DNA of 64,000 nt from Streptomyces cinnamoneus (lineage in GTDB: Bacteria; Actinomycetota; Actinomycetes; Streptomycetales; Streptomycetaceae): the NCBI RefSeq assembly GCF_014650495.1, contig NZ_BMVB01000003.1, positions 216,794-280,793 of the forward strand. The letters run 5' to 3'. The position numbers and the translations under genes were made by a program. The notes beneath the pieces were generated by a model. The model saw only the letters and a program-made list of their open reading frames with translations, ran no database searches and was not told where the DNA came from. This document shows positions 1-8,554 of this stretch, one piece after another; positions within the stretch are counted from its first letter, which is position 1, and each line of letters begins with the position of its first letter.

Positions 1-191
1 CAGCCGATACGGTTGAGGTCGGTGTAGACGTACCCGGGCGCGAGGGTTGAGCCCGAGCAAGCCCATATGCCGTCACGGACCCGTTCGTTGTACCACGAAC
101 CCTGGCCGTTGCAGCCGATACGGTTGAGGTCGGTGTAGACGTACCCGGGCGCGAGGGTTGAGCCCGAGCAAGCCCATATGCCGTCACGGAC
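1..191 (-). repeat. 111-bp in-frame direct repeat
   Basis: Bases 1-80 and 112-191 are identical, giving a period of 111 bp, which is 37 codons. The repeat lies inside the secreted protein gene and keeps its frame, so it encodes a repeated protein unit. Identity at synonymous positions implies recent duplication or gene conversion. Confidence 0.9.
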
Positions 192-422
192 GGGCTCCTG
201 GTACCAGGCGCCCATGCCGTTGCAGCCGTTACGGTTGTAGTCGGTGGTGACGTACAGGGGCGGAACGGGCGTCCCGGAGCAGGCCCACCCGGCTGCCGCG
301 GCCTGCGACCCCCGTTCCGCAGCGGCGGCCGTCCCCGCCGTACCGGCGAGCATCGCGGTGGCAATCAGCGCGATCGCTCCGATCACCGCCGCGATTCTGC
401 CTCTGGCGACCGCCACCCCCAT
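1..422 (-). CDS. Secreted tandem-repeat protein (3' end outside window)
   Basis: Reading leftward from an ATG at 422 there is an open frame that runs off the left edge. The first ~45 residues form a Sec-type signal peptide: MGVAVARGR followed by a long Ala/Ile/Val-rich stretch ending in an Ala-rich cleavage region. The mature part consists of a ~37-residue unit seen two and a half times, with the recurring pieces WACSG, LAPGYVYTDLNR and GCNGxGxWY. Each unit has two cysteines, so disulfide-stabilised repeats are likely. The first unit is more diverged (YVTTDYNRNGCNGMGAWY) than the following ones. I do not recognise the family. It could be a small extracellular binding or inhibitor-like protein. 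Export is well supported by the sequence; function is unknown. Confidence 0.75.
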   Translation of the reverse strand, partial: MGVAVARGRIAAVIGAIALIATAMLAGTAGTAAAAERGSQAAAAGWACSGTPVPPLYVTTDYNRNGCNGMGAWYQEPVRDGIWACSGSTLAPGYVYTDLNRIGCNGQGSWYNERVRDGIWACSGSTLAPGYVYTDLNRIG

Positions 423-596
423 ACGTCTTCTCCCCACCCCGCGGAAGGCGCCGGCCGATTCACAGCTCTGCGCCCGCCCTAACACACCATGCTGCCTCGA
501 CTGCCATTCTCCGATGCTCATGCATACCCTCCCTGTAAGGACGGCGGCTTATGCCGCTGTCATGACGGGCAGAACGTAGCAACTCAAGGCCACTTC

Positions 597-636
597 TTGA
601 CAGTGTTCGCACGCATGAAGCATTACCAATGCGTGC
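597..636 (+). promoter_or_regulatory. TTGACA hexamer with 8-bp inverted repeat downstream
   Basis: A consensus-like -35 hexamer TTGACA lies at 597-602. It is followed by a perfect inverted repeat: GCACGCAT at 609-616 and ATGCGTGC at 629-636, with a 12-nt spacer. This would fit a promoter overlapped by an operator. No convincing -10 hexamer or well-supported gene follows directly, so the assignment is tentative. Confidence 0.3.
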
Positions 637-836
637 GCCTTGAGAGGGCCCCGGCCGCGCCGATGGCGCACGGCGGGGGCGCAGCGGGAGCTACTGCAAC
701 TCACCGTCGCAGTCCGGCAGCTTGGAGGTCCGCTCGGCGCGGCCGCCCACCAGTGATCGTCACCCCCGGCGCCACCGCCCGCCTGACGATCGCCGACCCG
801 TTAAGACGTCGTTTTTCTTGGGGGTTGCAGTCGTTG

Positions 837-1321
837 AACGGTTCCCTGGACGTAAGACCGGCACGATCGGACACACCGCCCGCCCCCCTGCCCGGACAAG
901 CCTCCCGGCTGCTGACGGATCACATCACCGGCGCCATGTTCGACCTCGAAGATGGCATTCGCGACCGGCGCCGCCTCAGGCGTCGGTCCCCCGGCTTCGC
1001 GGAGGGGGCGGCGCTCACCTCCGCGGTACGGTTTCTTGCAGCGCACCTGGACTGGGCGCTGACCGACCACCCGGCGGCCGCCGAGATCCATGACCGCCTC
1101 TCGGCCAATCCCGCCGCCCAGATCCACACCTGGCATGCTGCCGCTACTCGATTCACGGGGCGGGATCCGGGAGCCGAGCGCTACTCCGCGCCCTGCCCGT
1201 CGAGGATTTCGCCCCCGCAATGCTGGCCCAGCTGCTGACCTTCCCTCCCCCTATGCCTACGTCGTATGCCCCCGGCCCTCGGCCGCCACAAGGACGTCCG
1301 CCGGTCTACAGGCAACACTGA
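837..1321 (+). pseudogene. Possible decayed gene with one frameshift
   Basis: Between the secreted protein gene and the lysozyme there is no clean gene. One frame carries a plausible protein segment (about 900-1177), with pieces such as SAVRFLAAHLDWALTDHP and AAAEIHDRLSANPAAQIHTW. Near 1178 a protein-like continuation appears in another frame (ALLRALPVEDFAPAMLAQLL), which ends at a TGA at 1319-1321. Joining them needs one frameshift between about 1150 and 1180. The segment has the feel of a phage or plasmid accessory protein, matching the lysozyme next door, but I cannot name a family. It could equally be chance open frame in GC-rich DNA. Confidence 0.25.
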
Positions 1322-1435
1322 CGAAGCGCTTGCCGCAGGCGAACCGTTGTACGACGCTATCCCGGCGCTGACCGACGTCGACCACACGCTCGCCACCTCC
1401 CTGCGCTCTGACTCACTGCAAAGGGGCTCTGATCA

Positions 1436-2389
1436 ATGGGCATCTACGGTCAGGACTGGGCCTCGTACCAGTCGTCAACCCCCGACACGACGGGGCTCAG
1501 CTTCGCCTTCGTCAAAATCACCGAAGGGCTCTCCTACATCAACCCGAAGTGGGTGAGGCAGCGTGACCACGCCAAGGCCCACGGCCTCGTGTGGGGCGCT
1601 TACCACTACCCCCATATGGCCAACGCTCCTCGTGCGGAGGCCGACTACTTCCTCGCCCAAGTGGCCTGGAAGCCGGGGGACATCATCGTCCTCGACTGGG
1701 AAGGCTACGACGACGCGAACCGGAACGTTCCCCGCAGGACCCAGGCTGCCTACAAGGAGGAATGGCTCCGCTACGTCAAGGGGAGAATGCCGCACCACCC
1801 TGTCGGCATGTACGCCAATCTCGACTACTGGCGCAACGTCGATACCACTTCGTACTGCGCAGACTTCCTCTGGATCGCCACAGCCGGCCGCGTCGCAGGC
1901 GACCCGGGAATTCAAGCAGCCTGGCTGTTCCATCAGTATTCGGATTCCGGTGTGGACCGCGACTACTGCCACCTCGGGAGTCGGACAGCGCTGCGCGACT
2001 GGGCCCTGGCGTTTCAGCCGACGCCGCCCACACCCCCTTCTCCTGCACCCCGATACACGGAGGACGACATGCTCGCCTACTTCAACGTGCCCCGGGACGA
2101 CGACTTCGACCTGCCCGTCGAGCCCGCCGGCACGCTCACGGCGCCGCAGGGCGGAACCCGCAACGGGCCGCTCTGGCTCATCCTCGCCCCGCAGGGCGCA
2201 GACGCGCAGGTGACCATCACCCTCCACCACGAAGACGGCGCATGGGACGCCCCCGCCAGGCCGTTCACCCTGACCGTTACGGGCAGCAAGTACGTCCTCC
2301 CTCTACCGGCGGGCACGAACGTCGACAAGGTCCGTATCCACTCCACCACACCGCTGGTCGGCTATGTCACCGGCCGCCAGGTCGCCTGA
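1436..2389 (+). CDS. GH25 family lysozyme, phage-endolysin type
   Basis: A 317-residue protein whose first ~195 residues match the GH25 (Chalaropsis-type) muramidase fold: MGIYGQDWASYQ at the N-terminus (Asp7), FAFVKITEG, WGAYHYPH, and the catalytic-type motif VLDWEG with Asp87 and Glu89, then LFHQYS near residue 165. Known members cleave the MurNAc-GlcNAc bond of peptidoglycan. A Pro-rich linker (PTPPTPPSPAP) joins a C-terminal ~105-residue beta-rich domain that I do not recognise and that may bind the wall or belong to a phage tail protein. There is no signal peptide, typical of phage endolysins that need a holin. No holin or phage structural genes are visible here, so this is probably a prophage remnant. 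ATG at 1436 is preceded by a purine-rich AGGGG sequence. Confidence 0.85.
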   Translation: MGIYGQDWASYQSSTPDTTGLSFAFVKITEGLSYINPKWVRQRDHAKAHGLVWGAYHYPHMANAPRAEADYFLAQVAWKPGDIIVLDWEGYDDANRNVPRRTQAAYKEEWLRYVKGRMPHHPVGMYANLDYWRNVDTTSYCADFLWIATAGRVAGDPGIQAAWLFHQYSDSGVDRDYCHLGSRTALRDWALAFQPTPPTPPSPAPRYTEDDMLAYFNVPRDDDFDLPVEPAGTLTAPQGGTRNGPLWLILAPQGADAQVTITLHHEDGAWDAPARPFTLTVTGSKYVLPLPAGTNVDKVRIHSTTPLVGYVTGRQVA

Positions 2390-2441
2390 CCGGTCCTGTG
2401 GTGGCCCGACAGCGCTCGATCGCGGTGGCGGGCCCCAAGGG

Positions 2442-4343
2442 TCAGACGGCGGGCTGGGGCTGGGGGGCGGCGGCCGCCTGGGTGGGCTGGGCGAACTGGG
2501 TGCGGTGGAGTTCCTCGTAGCGGCCGCCGGCGGCGAGGAGGTCGGTGTGGGTGCCGCGTTCGACGATGCGGCCGTCTTCGAGGACCAGGATGAGGTCGGC
2601 CGCGCGCACGGTGGACAGGCGGTGGGCGATCACGACGGCGGTGCGGCCTTCGAGGGCCTCGTCGAGTGCTTCCTGGACGGCGGCTTCGGAGGTGGAGTCG
2701 AGGTGGGCGGTGGCTTCGTCGAGGATGACCACGCGCTGGCGGGCCAGGAGCAGGCGGGCGATGGTCAGGCGCTGGCGTTCGCCGCCGGAGAAGCGGTAGC
2801 CGCGTTCGCCGACGACCGTCTCCAGCTGGTCGGGCAGCGCTGCCACCAGCGCATCGAGGCGGGCGCGGCGCAGGGCGTCCCAGATCTCCTCCTCGCTCGC
2901 CTCGGGGCGGGCCAGGAGCAGGTTGGCGCGGACGGTGTCGTGGAAGAGGTGGCCGTCCTGGGTGACCATGCCCACGGTTTCGCGCAGGGAGGCGGCGCTC
3001 AGGTCGCGGACGTCGATGCCGCCCACGCGCACGGCTCCGGCGTCGGCGTCGTAGAGGCGGGGCAGGAGCTGGGCGATCGTCGATTTTCCGGCGCCGGAGG
3101 AGCCGACCAGGGCGACCATCTGGCCGGGTTCGGCGCGGAAGGAGATGTGGTGCAGGACGGGGGTGCCGCCGCGGGTGTCGAGGGTGGCGACGTCCTCGAG
3201 AGAGGCGAGGGAGACCTTGTCGGCGGCGGGGTAGGCGAAGTCGACGCTGTCGAACTCCACGGACACCGGCCCGTCGGGCACGGTCGCGGGGTGCGGCCTT
3301 TCGGTGATCAGCGGCTTGAGGTCGAGGATCTCGAAGACCCTCTCGAAGCTGACCAGGGCGCTCATCACCTCGACGCGGGCGCCGGCGAGGGCGGTCAGCG
3401 GGGCGTAGAGGCGGGTCAGGAGCAGGGCGAGCGCGACGACGGCTCCGGCCTGCAGGTGGCCGCGCAGGGCGTAGAAGCCGCCCAGTCCGTAGACCAGGGC
3501 CAGGGCCAGGGCGGAGACGAGGGTGAGGGCGGTGATGAACACCGACTGGGTCATGGCGGTGCGGATGCCGATGTCGCGGACGCGGCGGGCACGGGCGGCG
3601 AATTCGGCTGATTCGTCGGCGGGGCGGCCGAAGAGTTTGACGAGGGTGGCGCCGGGGGCGGAGAACCGCTCGGTCATCTGGGTGCTCATGTCGGCGTTGT
3701 GACGGGCCGCCTCGCGCTGGAGGGCGGCCATGCGCGAGCCCATGCGGCGGGCGGGCACGACGAAGACGGGCAGCAGGAGGAGCGCGAGGAGCGTGATCTG
3801 CCACGAGATGCCGAGCATCACGACGAGGGTCAGCAGCAGGGTGACGAGGTTGGAGACGACGCCGGAGAGGGTGTTGCTGAACGCGCGCTGCGCGCCGATG
3901 ACGTCGTTGTTGAGGCGGCTGACCAGGGCCCCGGTGCGGGTGCGGGTGAAGAAGGCGACGGGCATCTTCTGGACGTGGTCGAAGACCGCGGTGCGCAGGT
4001 CGAGGATGAGCCCCTCGCCCAGGGTGGCCGACAGCCGTCGGGTCAGCAGCGCCAGGCCCGCCTCCGCCACGGCGATCACGGCGATGAGGACGGCGAGGCG
4101 GGTGACCGCGCCGGCGTCCTCACTCTTGACGATGGCGTCGACGACGCGGCCGGCCAGGATGGGGGTCGCCACCGCCAGGAGCGCGGTGACCACGCTGGCC
4201 AGCAGGAACCAGCCCAGCTGCCGGCGGTGCGGCCGCGCGAACGCGGCGATTCGGGCCACGCTCGCCCGCGAGAAGGGCCGCCGGTCCTGCTGGGCGTTCA
4301 TCGCACTGTGCAGCGATGTCCACGCGGTGACTTCCATGTCCAC
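2442..4343 (-). CDS. ABC exporter half-transporter (permease-ATPase fusion)
   Basis: A 633-residue protein with a six-helix transmembrane domain (about residues 25-320) fused to an ABC ATPase. Walker A GSSGAGKST is at 414-422, the signature SGGERQR starts at 519, Walker B ILDEAT has Asp542-Glu543, and an IAHRLST switch histidine follows. This is the MsbA/MdlB-like type IV exporter layout. It should function as a homodimer or with an unseen partner, moving hydrophobic compounds outward. The GTG start at 4343 was chosen because GGAGG sits six bases upstream; an internal ATG at 4337 is the alternative. The promoter has a SoxR-like box with a 19-bp spacer. One of the S. coelicolor SoxR targets is also an ABC transporter. 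The gene stands alone, divergent from the NRPS-like/P450 locus. Confidence 0.93.
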   Translation of the reverse strand: MDMEVTAWTSLHSAMNAQQDRRPFSRASVARIAAFARPHRRQLGWFLLASVVTALLAVATPILAGRVVDAIVKSEDAGAVTRLAVLIAVIAVAEAGLALLTRRLSATLGEGLILDLRTAVFDHVQKMPVAFFTRTRTGALVSRLNNDVIGAQRAFSNTLSGVVSNLVTLLLTLVVMLGISWQITLLALLLLPVFVVPARRMGSRMAALQREAARHNADMSTQMTERFSAPGATLVKLFGRPADESAEFAARARRVRDIGIRTAMTQSVFITALTLVSALALALVYGLGGFYALRGHLQAGAVVALALLLTRLYAPLTALAGARVEVMSALVSFERVFEILDLKPLITERPHPATVPDGPVSVEFDSVDFAYPAADKVSLASLEDVATLDTRGGTPVLHHISFRAEPGQMVALVGSSGAGKSTIAQLLPRLYDADAGAVRVGGIDVRDLSAASLRETVGMVTQDGHLFHDTVRANLLLARPEASEEEIWDALRRARLDALVAALPDQLETVVGERGYRFSGGERQRLTIARLLLARQRVVILDEATAHLDSTSEAAVQEALDEALEGRTAVVIAHRLSTVRAADLILVLEDGRIVERGTHTDLLAAGGRYEELHRTQFAQPTQAAAAPQPQPAV

Positions 4344-4374
4344 GGGGTTCCTCCGGGTTCTCGGTTCACCCTGA

Positions 4375-4405
4375 ACGTTAGAACCTCAACCATGCTTGAG
4401 ATCAA
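4375..4405 (-). promoter_or_regulatory. SoxR-type (MerR family) promoter of the ABC exporter
   Basis: On the minus strand a -35 element TTGATC (4405-4400) and a -10 element TAACGT (4380-4375) are separated by 19 bp. This overlong spacer is the hallmark of promoters twisted into activity by MerR-family regulators. The spacer contains a dyad, read on the plus strand as CCTCAA-N6-TTGAGA (4384-4401). It is nearly identical to the E. coli soxS operator half-sites CCTCAA and TTGAGG. The predicted start would give a leader of about 25 nt before the GTG. No soxR gene lies in the window, so a regulator encoded elsewhere would act in trans. Confidence 0.75.
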
Positions 4406-4414
4406 GTGGCGATG

Positions 4415-4442
4415 CCGTCCCGACGGCCGGCCGTCGGGACGG
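4415..4442. repeat. Perfect 28-bp palindrome
   Basis: Bases 4415-4442 are a perfect palindrome with half-site CCGTCCCGACGGCC. It lies ten bases beyond the SoxR-like -35 in the 415-bp region between the divergent ABC exporter and PPOX genes. It could be an operator for a dimeric regulator or a strong RNA hairpin. The rest of the divergent region shows no gene. Confidence 0.8.
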
Positions 4443-4758
4443 GACACCATTGCCGGCGCGATCCGGACACGTCGGCGGATCGACAGGGCCCCGCAGCAGA
4501 AGAGCGAACGGCCGCCCGGCGCGGTGTGCGTTCCTCGCTCTCTCCGGCCTCGCGACCGTTCCTGCCTGCGATGATCACCGAACGCACACTTCCTGCCACA
4601 CTCCGACAAGAAGAGGCTCAAAACCGCCTAAATCCCGTGTTTATCGGCTATTCGGTCGGGGATTGATCACTCGCTCTCAAGATTGCTCACGACGACGCCG
4701 TCGCAACAGCACCATTCCGGCCGCGACGTCCCAGCCACCCCAGACAGGAACCCGACGC

Positions 4759-5247
4759 ATGCTGCCCTCCATGTCCCGCCCCGACCGCGAACGCTTCCTC
4801 GCCGAACCGCGCGTCGGCGTCCTGGGGGTCACCGACTCCCGGGGCGGCGACCGCGCGCCCCTGATCGTGCCGGTGTGGTACGGCTACGAGCCCGGGGGCG
4901 ACGTCGTCGTCCAGATGGGCCGGGAGACGATCAAGGCGCGGCTCCTGCGCGCCGCCGGCCGGTTCAGCCTCTGCGCGCAGGACGAGGGCCGGCCGTACCG
5001 CTACGTCAGCGTCGAGGGGCCCGTCACGGCGATCGAGGACCCGGTCGACCCGGCGGTGCGCGAGGCACTGACCCGGCGGTACCTGGACCCCGAGGAGGCG
5101 GACGCCTACCTGGCGGCGACCTCCGACCAGCTCAAGGACGACGTCGTCTTCCGCATGCGCCCGCAGCACTGGCGCAGTGCCGACTTCGCCGCCTTCGCGG
5201 CGGACTTCGCCGAAGCGGGCGCCGGCCAGGACGGCAGCGCCGGCTGA
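4759..5247 (+). CDS. Pyridoxamine 5'-phosphate oxidase (PPOX) family protein
   Basis: A 162-residue protein of the flavin-binding split-barrel type. It opens with FLAEPRVGVLGVTD, followed by APLIVPVWYGYEPGGDVVVQMG, KARLLRAAGRFSLCAQDE and YVSVEGPVTAIED, the usual strand order of small PPOX/F420-reductase-like proteins. Such proteins bind FMN, F420 or haem and act as oxidoreductases or scavengers; the actual cofactor cannot be read here. ATG at 4759 follows an AGGAA sequence about eight bases upstream; ATG 4771 is a less likely alternative. It is the first gene of the rightward locus and lies 97 bp before the NRPS-like gene, so it may take part in the same pathway. Confidence 0.85.
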   Translation: MLPSMSRPDRERFLAEPRVGVLGVTDSRGGDRAPLIVPVWYGYEPGGDVVVQMGRETIKARLLRAAGRFSLCAQDEGRPYRYVSVEGPVTAIEDPVDPAVREALTRRYLDPEEADAYLAATSDQLKDDVVFRMRPQHWRSADFAAFAADFAEAGAGQDGSAG

Positions 5248-5344
5248 GCGCCGGCACATCATCCCCACCGCCGTACCGCGCACACGGCGCGTACCGCACA
5301 CCCCGTGCGCACCGCACCAAAACCGCTCAAGCAAGAAGGACCTG

Positions 5345-8300
5345 ATGACCGACACCGACGTTTCGTCACGCCTGCTGTTACCCCGTTCGCCGGCCCCGGC
5401 TGCCGGCCCGTCGCCGACGGCGTCCGGCGCGACCGCGCCCGCGACCGGCTATCCCCGGGACAGGCTCATCCCCGAGCTGTTCGAGGCGCAGGCCGCGGCG
5501 CGGCCCGACGCGCCGGCGGCCCGGCACGGGGAGCGCACCGTGACGTACGGGCAACTCGACGCCCACGCCGACGCCCTGGCGGCGCGCCTGCTCGCACGCG
5601 GCGTCCGGCCCGGTGACCTCATCGGCGTGTGCGGCAGCCGCTCGCTGGAGGCGCTGGTGGCGCTGCTGGGCATACTCAAGGCCGGCTGCGCGTACGTACC
5701 GCTCGACGACGACCTTCCGCCGGCCCGCCTGCGGGCCATGGCCGAGGACGCGGGGCTGAGCGCCGCCGTCACTCTGCCGGGCAGTACGCGCCGCGTGCGA
5801 GGTCTACGCGCGTCAGTCGAGGTCGGTTCCCTCAACCACCCTCCCGGCAACGGCTCCGCGCCTCACGCCGACAACGTTGCCACTGGCGCCGACCACCCCC
5901 GTACCGGCTCCGCGGCCGACTGCGCCTACGTGGTCTTCACGTCCGGTACGACCGGCCGCCCGAAGCCCGTCGCGATACCCCACCGGGGCGTGGTGCGCCT
6001 CGTGCTGTCCGACGCCGAGCTGGCCGCGCCCGCCCCGGGCGACGGGGTGCTGCACGCCTACGGGCTGTCGTCCGACGCCTCGACGATCGAGATCTGGGGC
6101 GCGCTGCTCACCGGCGCCTGCCTGGTCATCGCCGACCGGGAAGAGCTGCTCTCGCCCCTCGCCCTTGAGCAGCTCTTCCGCACGCAGGGCGTCACCGTGG
6201 CGTACCTGACGACGAGCGTCTTCCACCTCCTCGCCCGCACCCGCCCCGAGGCGCTGTCCACCCTGCGCTTCGTCTCCGCCGGCGGGGAGGCCATGGACCC
6301 GCACCTCGCGAACGCCGTCCTCGCGGCCTGCCCCGGCACCACGGTGGTCAACTTCTACGGCCCGACCGAGAACTCCGTGGTCTCCACCGCCCATGTGCTG
6401 AGCACGCTGCCCGAGGACGCCACGCACGTTCCCCTGGGCCGCCCCTTCGGCGCCTCCACCTGCCACGTCCTGCGCGCCGACGGCTCGGTCGCGGAGCCGG
6501 GCGAGGAAGGGGAGCTGTACGTCGGCGGCGACGGACTGGCCCTGGGATACCTCGGCGACCCCCGGCTGACCTCCGACCGCTTCGTCCCGCTGCCCGCCGT
6601 GGAACCGGGCGGGCTGCTGTACCGGACCGGCGACCGGGTCGTACGGACCGACGACGGCCTGCTGGAGTACCGCGGCCGCCTGGACCGCCAGGTCAAGCTG
6701 CGCGGCGCGCGCGTCGAGCTCGACGAGGTGGAAGCCCGATTACGGGCCTACCCCGAGGTCGGCGAGGCCGTCGTCGAGGTCGAGTCGGGTGCCCTGACCG
6801 CCTACGTCACCGCCGCCGTACCCGGCCGCCCCCTGCCGCTGCCCGAGCTGCGCGCGTACTGCGCGCAGTGGCTGCCTCCGCAGGCCGTCCCGGTCCTGGT
6901 GCCGATGGACCACTTCCCGGTGACCAGCGGCGGCAAGGTCGACCGCGCCCGCCTGAAGTCCGCCGCGCCGCTGACCGGCCGCGACGACGACATGGAGGTG
7001 GCGGAGACGGAAGAGCCGAAGGTCGAGGGCCTGCTCGACGTCCTCACCGAGGTGTGGCAGCGGGTGCTGCGCGTACGCCCCACGCCCCAGGACGACTTCT
7101 TCCTCCTCGGCGGCGACTCCCTGCTCGCCTCGGAGGCCGTCACCCGCACCCTCGCTGTGCTGAGCCTCGACGCCGCCCTGGGCTCCACCCTCATCAGGGC
7201 CCTGCTGGCCGCGCCCACCCTCGAGGGCTTCACCGCCGCCGTACGCGAGGCCCGGGGCGGCTTCGGCCGGGCGGACGACGCGGAACCGGCCGTCGACTTC
7301 GCCGCCGAGACCGAGCTCGGCTTCGACCTCCCGCCCGCCGAAGGCCCGGCACCGCACCCGCACGACCCGAAGGACGTGCTGCTCACGGGCGCTTCCGGGT
7401 TCGTCGGGGTGTTCCTGCTGCACCGTCTGCTGCGCTCGACGGCCGCCCGCGTCCACTGCCCCGTACGGGCGACGAGCCCGGCGCACGCCGAGCAGCGGGT
7501 GCGTACCGCGCTCGCCCGCTACGGGCTGCACCTCGACGAGGCCGAGTGGCGGCGCGTCGAGTGCTTCCCCGGGGACCTCACCGAGCCGGGGCTGGGTCTG
7601 TCGGCCGAGCACGCCGCCGAACTGGCCCGCCGGATGGACCTGATCGTGCACAACGGCGCCCGGGTCAACTTCCTCTACCCGTACGAGCAGCTGCGGCCGG
7701 CCAACGTCGACGGAACCCGGGAGGTCATCCGGATCGCGGCGCCCCGCCGGGTCCCGGTGCACTTCGTCTCGACCGTCGCCGTCGTCGCCGGGTTCGGCAC
7801 CGCCGGGGTGCGCGAGGTGGACGAGGACCTGCCGCTGGCCCACGCGGACGGGCTCACCATGGGCTACGCCGAGAGCAAGTGGGTCGCCGAGGGCGTGCTG
7901 CAGCAAGCCGCCGCACAGGGCCTGCCGGTGGCCGTGTACCGGCCGTACGAGGTGACGGGCGACCGGGCGACCGGCGCGTGCAACACCGAGACGGCCATCT
8001 GCTCGCTGTTCAAGACGGTCGCCGAAACGGGGCTGGCCCCCGACATCGAGCTGCCGATGGACTTCGTCCCCGTCGACCACCTCGCCGAGTCCCTGGTCCA
8101 CATCGCCACGCACCAGCCTGCCGACGGCCGGGTCTACCACGTCACCAACCCCCGCCCGGCGATGTTCTCGGACGTCCTCGACCGGATGCGTGCGGCGGGC
8201 TTCACCCTGCGCACGCTGCCGTACGACCGTTGGGTCGGCGAGCTGGTGCGTCACGTCGCCGAGAACCCGACGAGCGCCACGGCGCCGTTCGTGTCCCTGT

Positions 8301-8554
8301 GCGTCGACCGCAGCCGCAACGCCGACATGTCCGTCAAGGAGATGTACCTCAAGGACGTCTTCCCGGTGCTGGGCCGGCGCAACGCCGAGGAAGCGCTGAC
8401 CGGCAGCGGACTGCACTGCCCGCCGGTCGACTCCGCGCTGCTGGACCGCTACCTGGACTACTTCTTCGCCTCCGGCTACATCGCACGCCCCACGCACACG
8501 CCGGGTCGCGGCACGCCGCGCACCGCGGCGGCGGGATCGGAGCACGCCGCATGA
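5345..8554 (+). CDS. NRPS-like carboxylate reductase: adenylation, carrier, thioester reductase
   Basis: A 1069-residue single-module enzyme. The adenylation domain has the core motif FTSGTTGRPK at 198-207, a DAST motif with Asp244 (the residue that normally holds an alpha-amino group), NFYGPTE at 336-342 and the C-terminal catalytic Lys531. The carrier domain has LLGGDSL with Ser592 for phosphopantetheine. A terminal reductase of the extended-SDR type follows, with TGASGFVG at 681-688 and YAESK with Tyr841/Lys845. The expected reaction is activation of an amino acid and NADPH-dependent release as aldehyde or alcohol. There is no condensation domain. TTA codons at 5378-5380 (codon 12) and 6740-6742 make translation depend on the bldA tRNA. 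ATG 5345 has AAGGAC upstream. The stop overlaps the ATG of the next gene (ATGA), so the two are translationally coupled. Confidence 0.92.
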   Translation: MTDTDVSSRLLLPRSPAPAAGPSPTASGATAPATGYPRDRLIPELFEAQAAARPDAPAARHGERTVTYGQLDAHADALAARLLARGVRPGDLIGVCGSRSLEALVALLGILKAGCAYVPLDDDLPPARLRAMAEDAGLSAAVTLPGSTRRVRGLRASVEVGSLNHPPGNGSAPHADNVATGADHPRTGSAADCAYVVFTSGTTGRPKPVAIPHRGVVRLVLSDAELAAPAPGDGVLHAYGLSSDASTIEIWGALLTGACLVIADREELLSPLALEQLFRTQGVTVAYLTTSVFHLLARTRPEALSTLRFVSAGGEAMDPHLANAVLAACPGTTVVNFYGPTENSVVSTAHVLSTLPEDATHVPLGRPFGASTCHVLRADGSVAEPGEEGELYVGGDGLALGYLGDPRLTSDRFVPLPAVEPGGLLYRTGDRVVRTDDGLLEYRGRLDRQVKLRGARVELDEVEARLRAYPEVGEAVVEVESGALTAYVTAAVPGRPLPLPELRAYCAQWLPPQAVPVLVPMDHFPVTSGGKVDRARLKSAAPLTGRDDDMEVAETEEPKVEGLLDVLTEVWQRVLRVRPTPQDDFFLLGGDSLLASEAVTRTLAVLSLDAALGSTLIRALLAAPTLEGFTAAVREARGGFGRADDAEPAVDFAAETELGFDLPPAEGPAPHPHDPKDVLLTGASGFVGVFLLHRLLRSTAARVHCPVRATSPAHAEQRVRTALARYGLHLDEAEWRRVECFPGDLTEPGLGLSAEHAAELARRMDLIVHNGARVNFLYPYEQLRPANVDGTREVIRIAAPRRVPVHFVSTVAVVAGFGTAGVREVDEDLPLAHADGLTMGYAESKWVAEGVLQQAAAQGLPVAVYRPYEVTGDRATGACNTETAICSLFKTVAETGLAPDIELPMDFVPVDHLAESLVHIATHQPADGRVYHVTNPRPAMFSDVLDRMRAAGFTLRTLPYDRWVGELVRHVAENPTSATAPFVSLCVDRSRNADMSVKEMYLKDVFPVLGRRNAEEALTGSGLHCPPVDSALLDRYLDYFFASGYIARPTHTPGRGTPRTAAAGSEHAA

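Noticed and set aside
2362..3804. Long open frame on the minus strand over the ABC transporter, rich in Arg/Pro.
   Set aside because: It is an out-of-frame shadow of the ABC gene; composition is that of a wrong frame in GC-rich DNA, and no start signal or domain supports it.
4396..4758. Upstream extension of the PPOX gene to 4396.
   Set aside because: The added residues are unlike the family and overlap the palindrome and promoter region. ATG 4759 has its own ribosome site.
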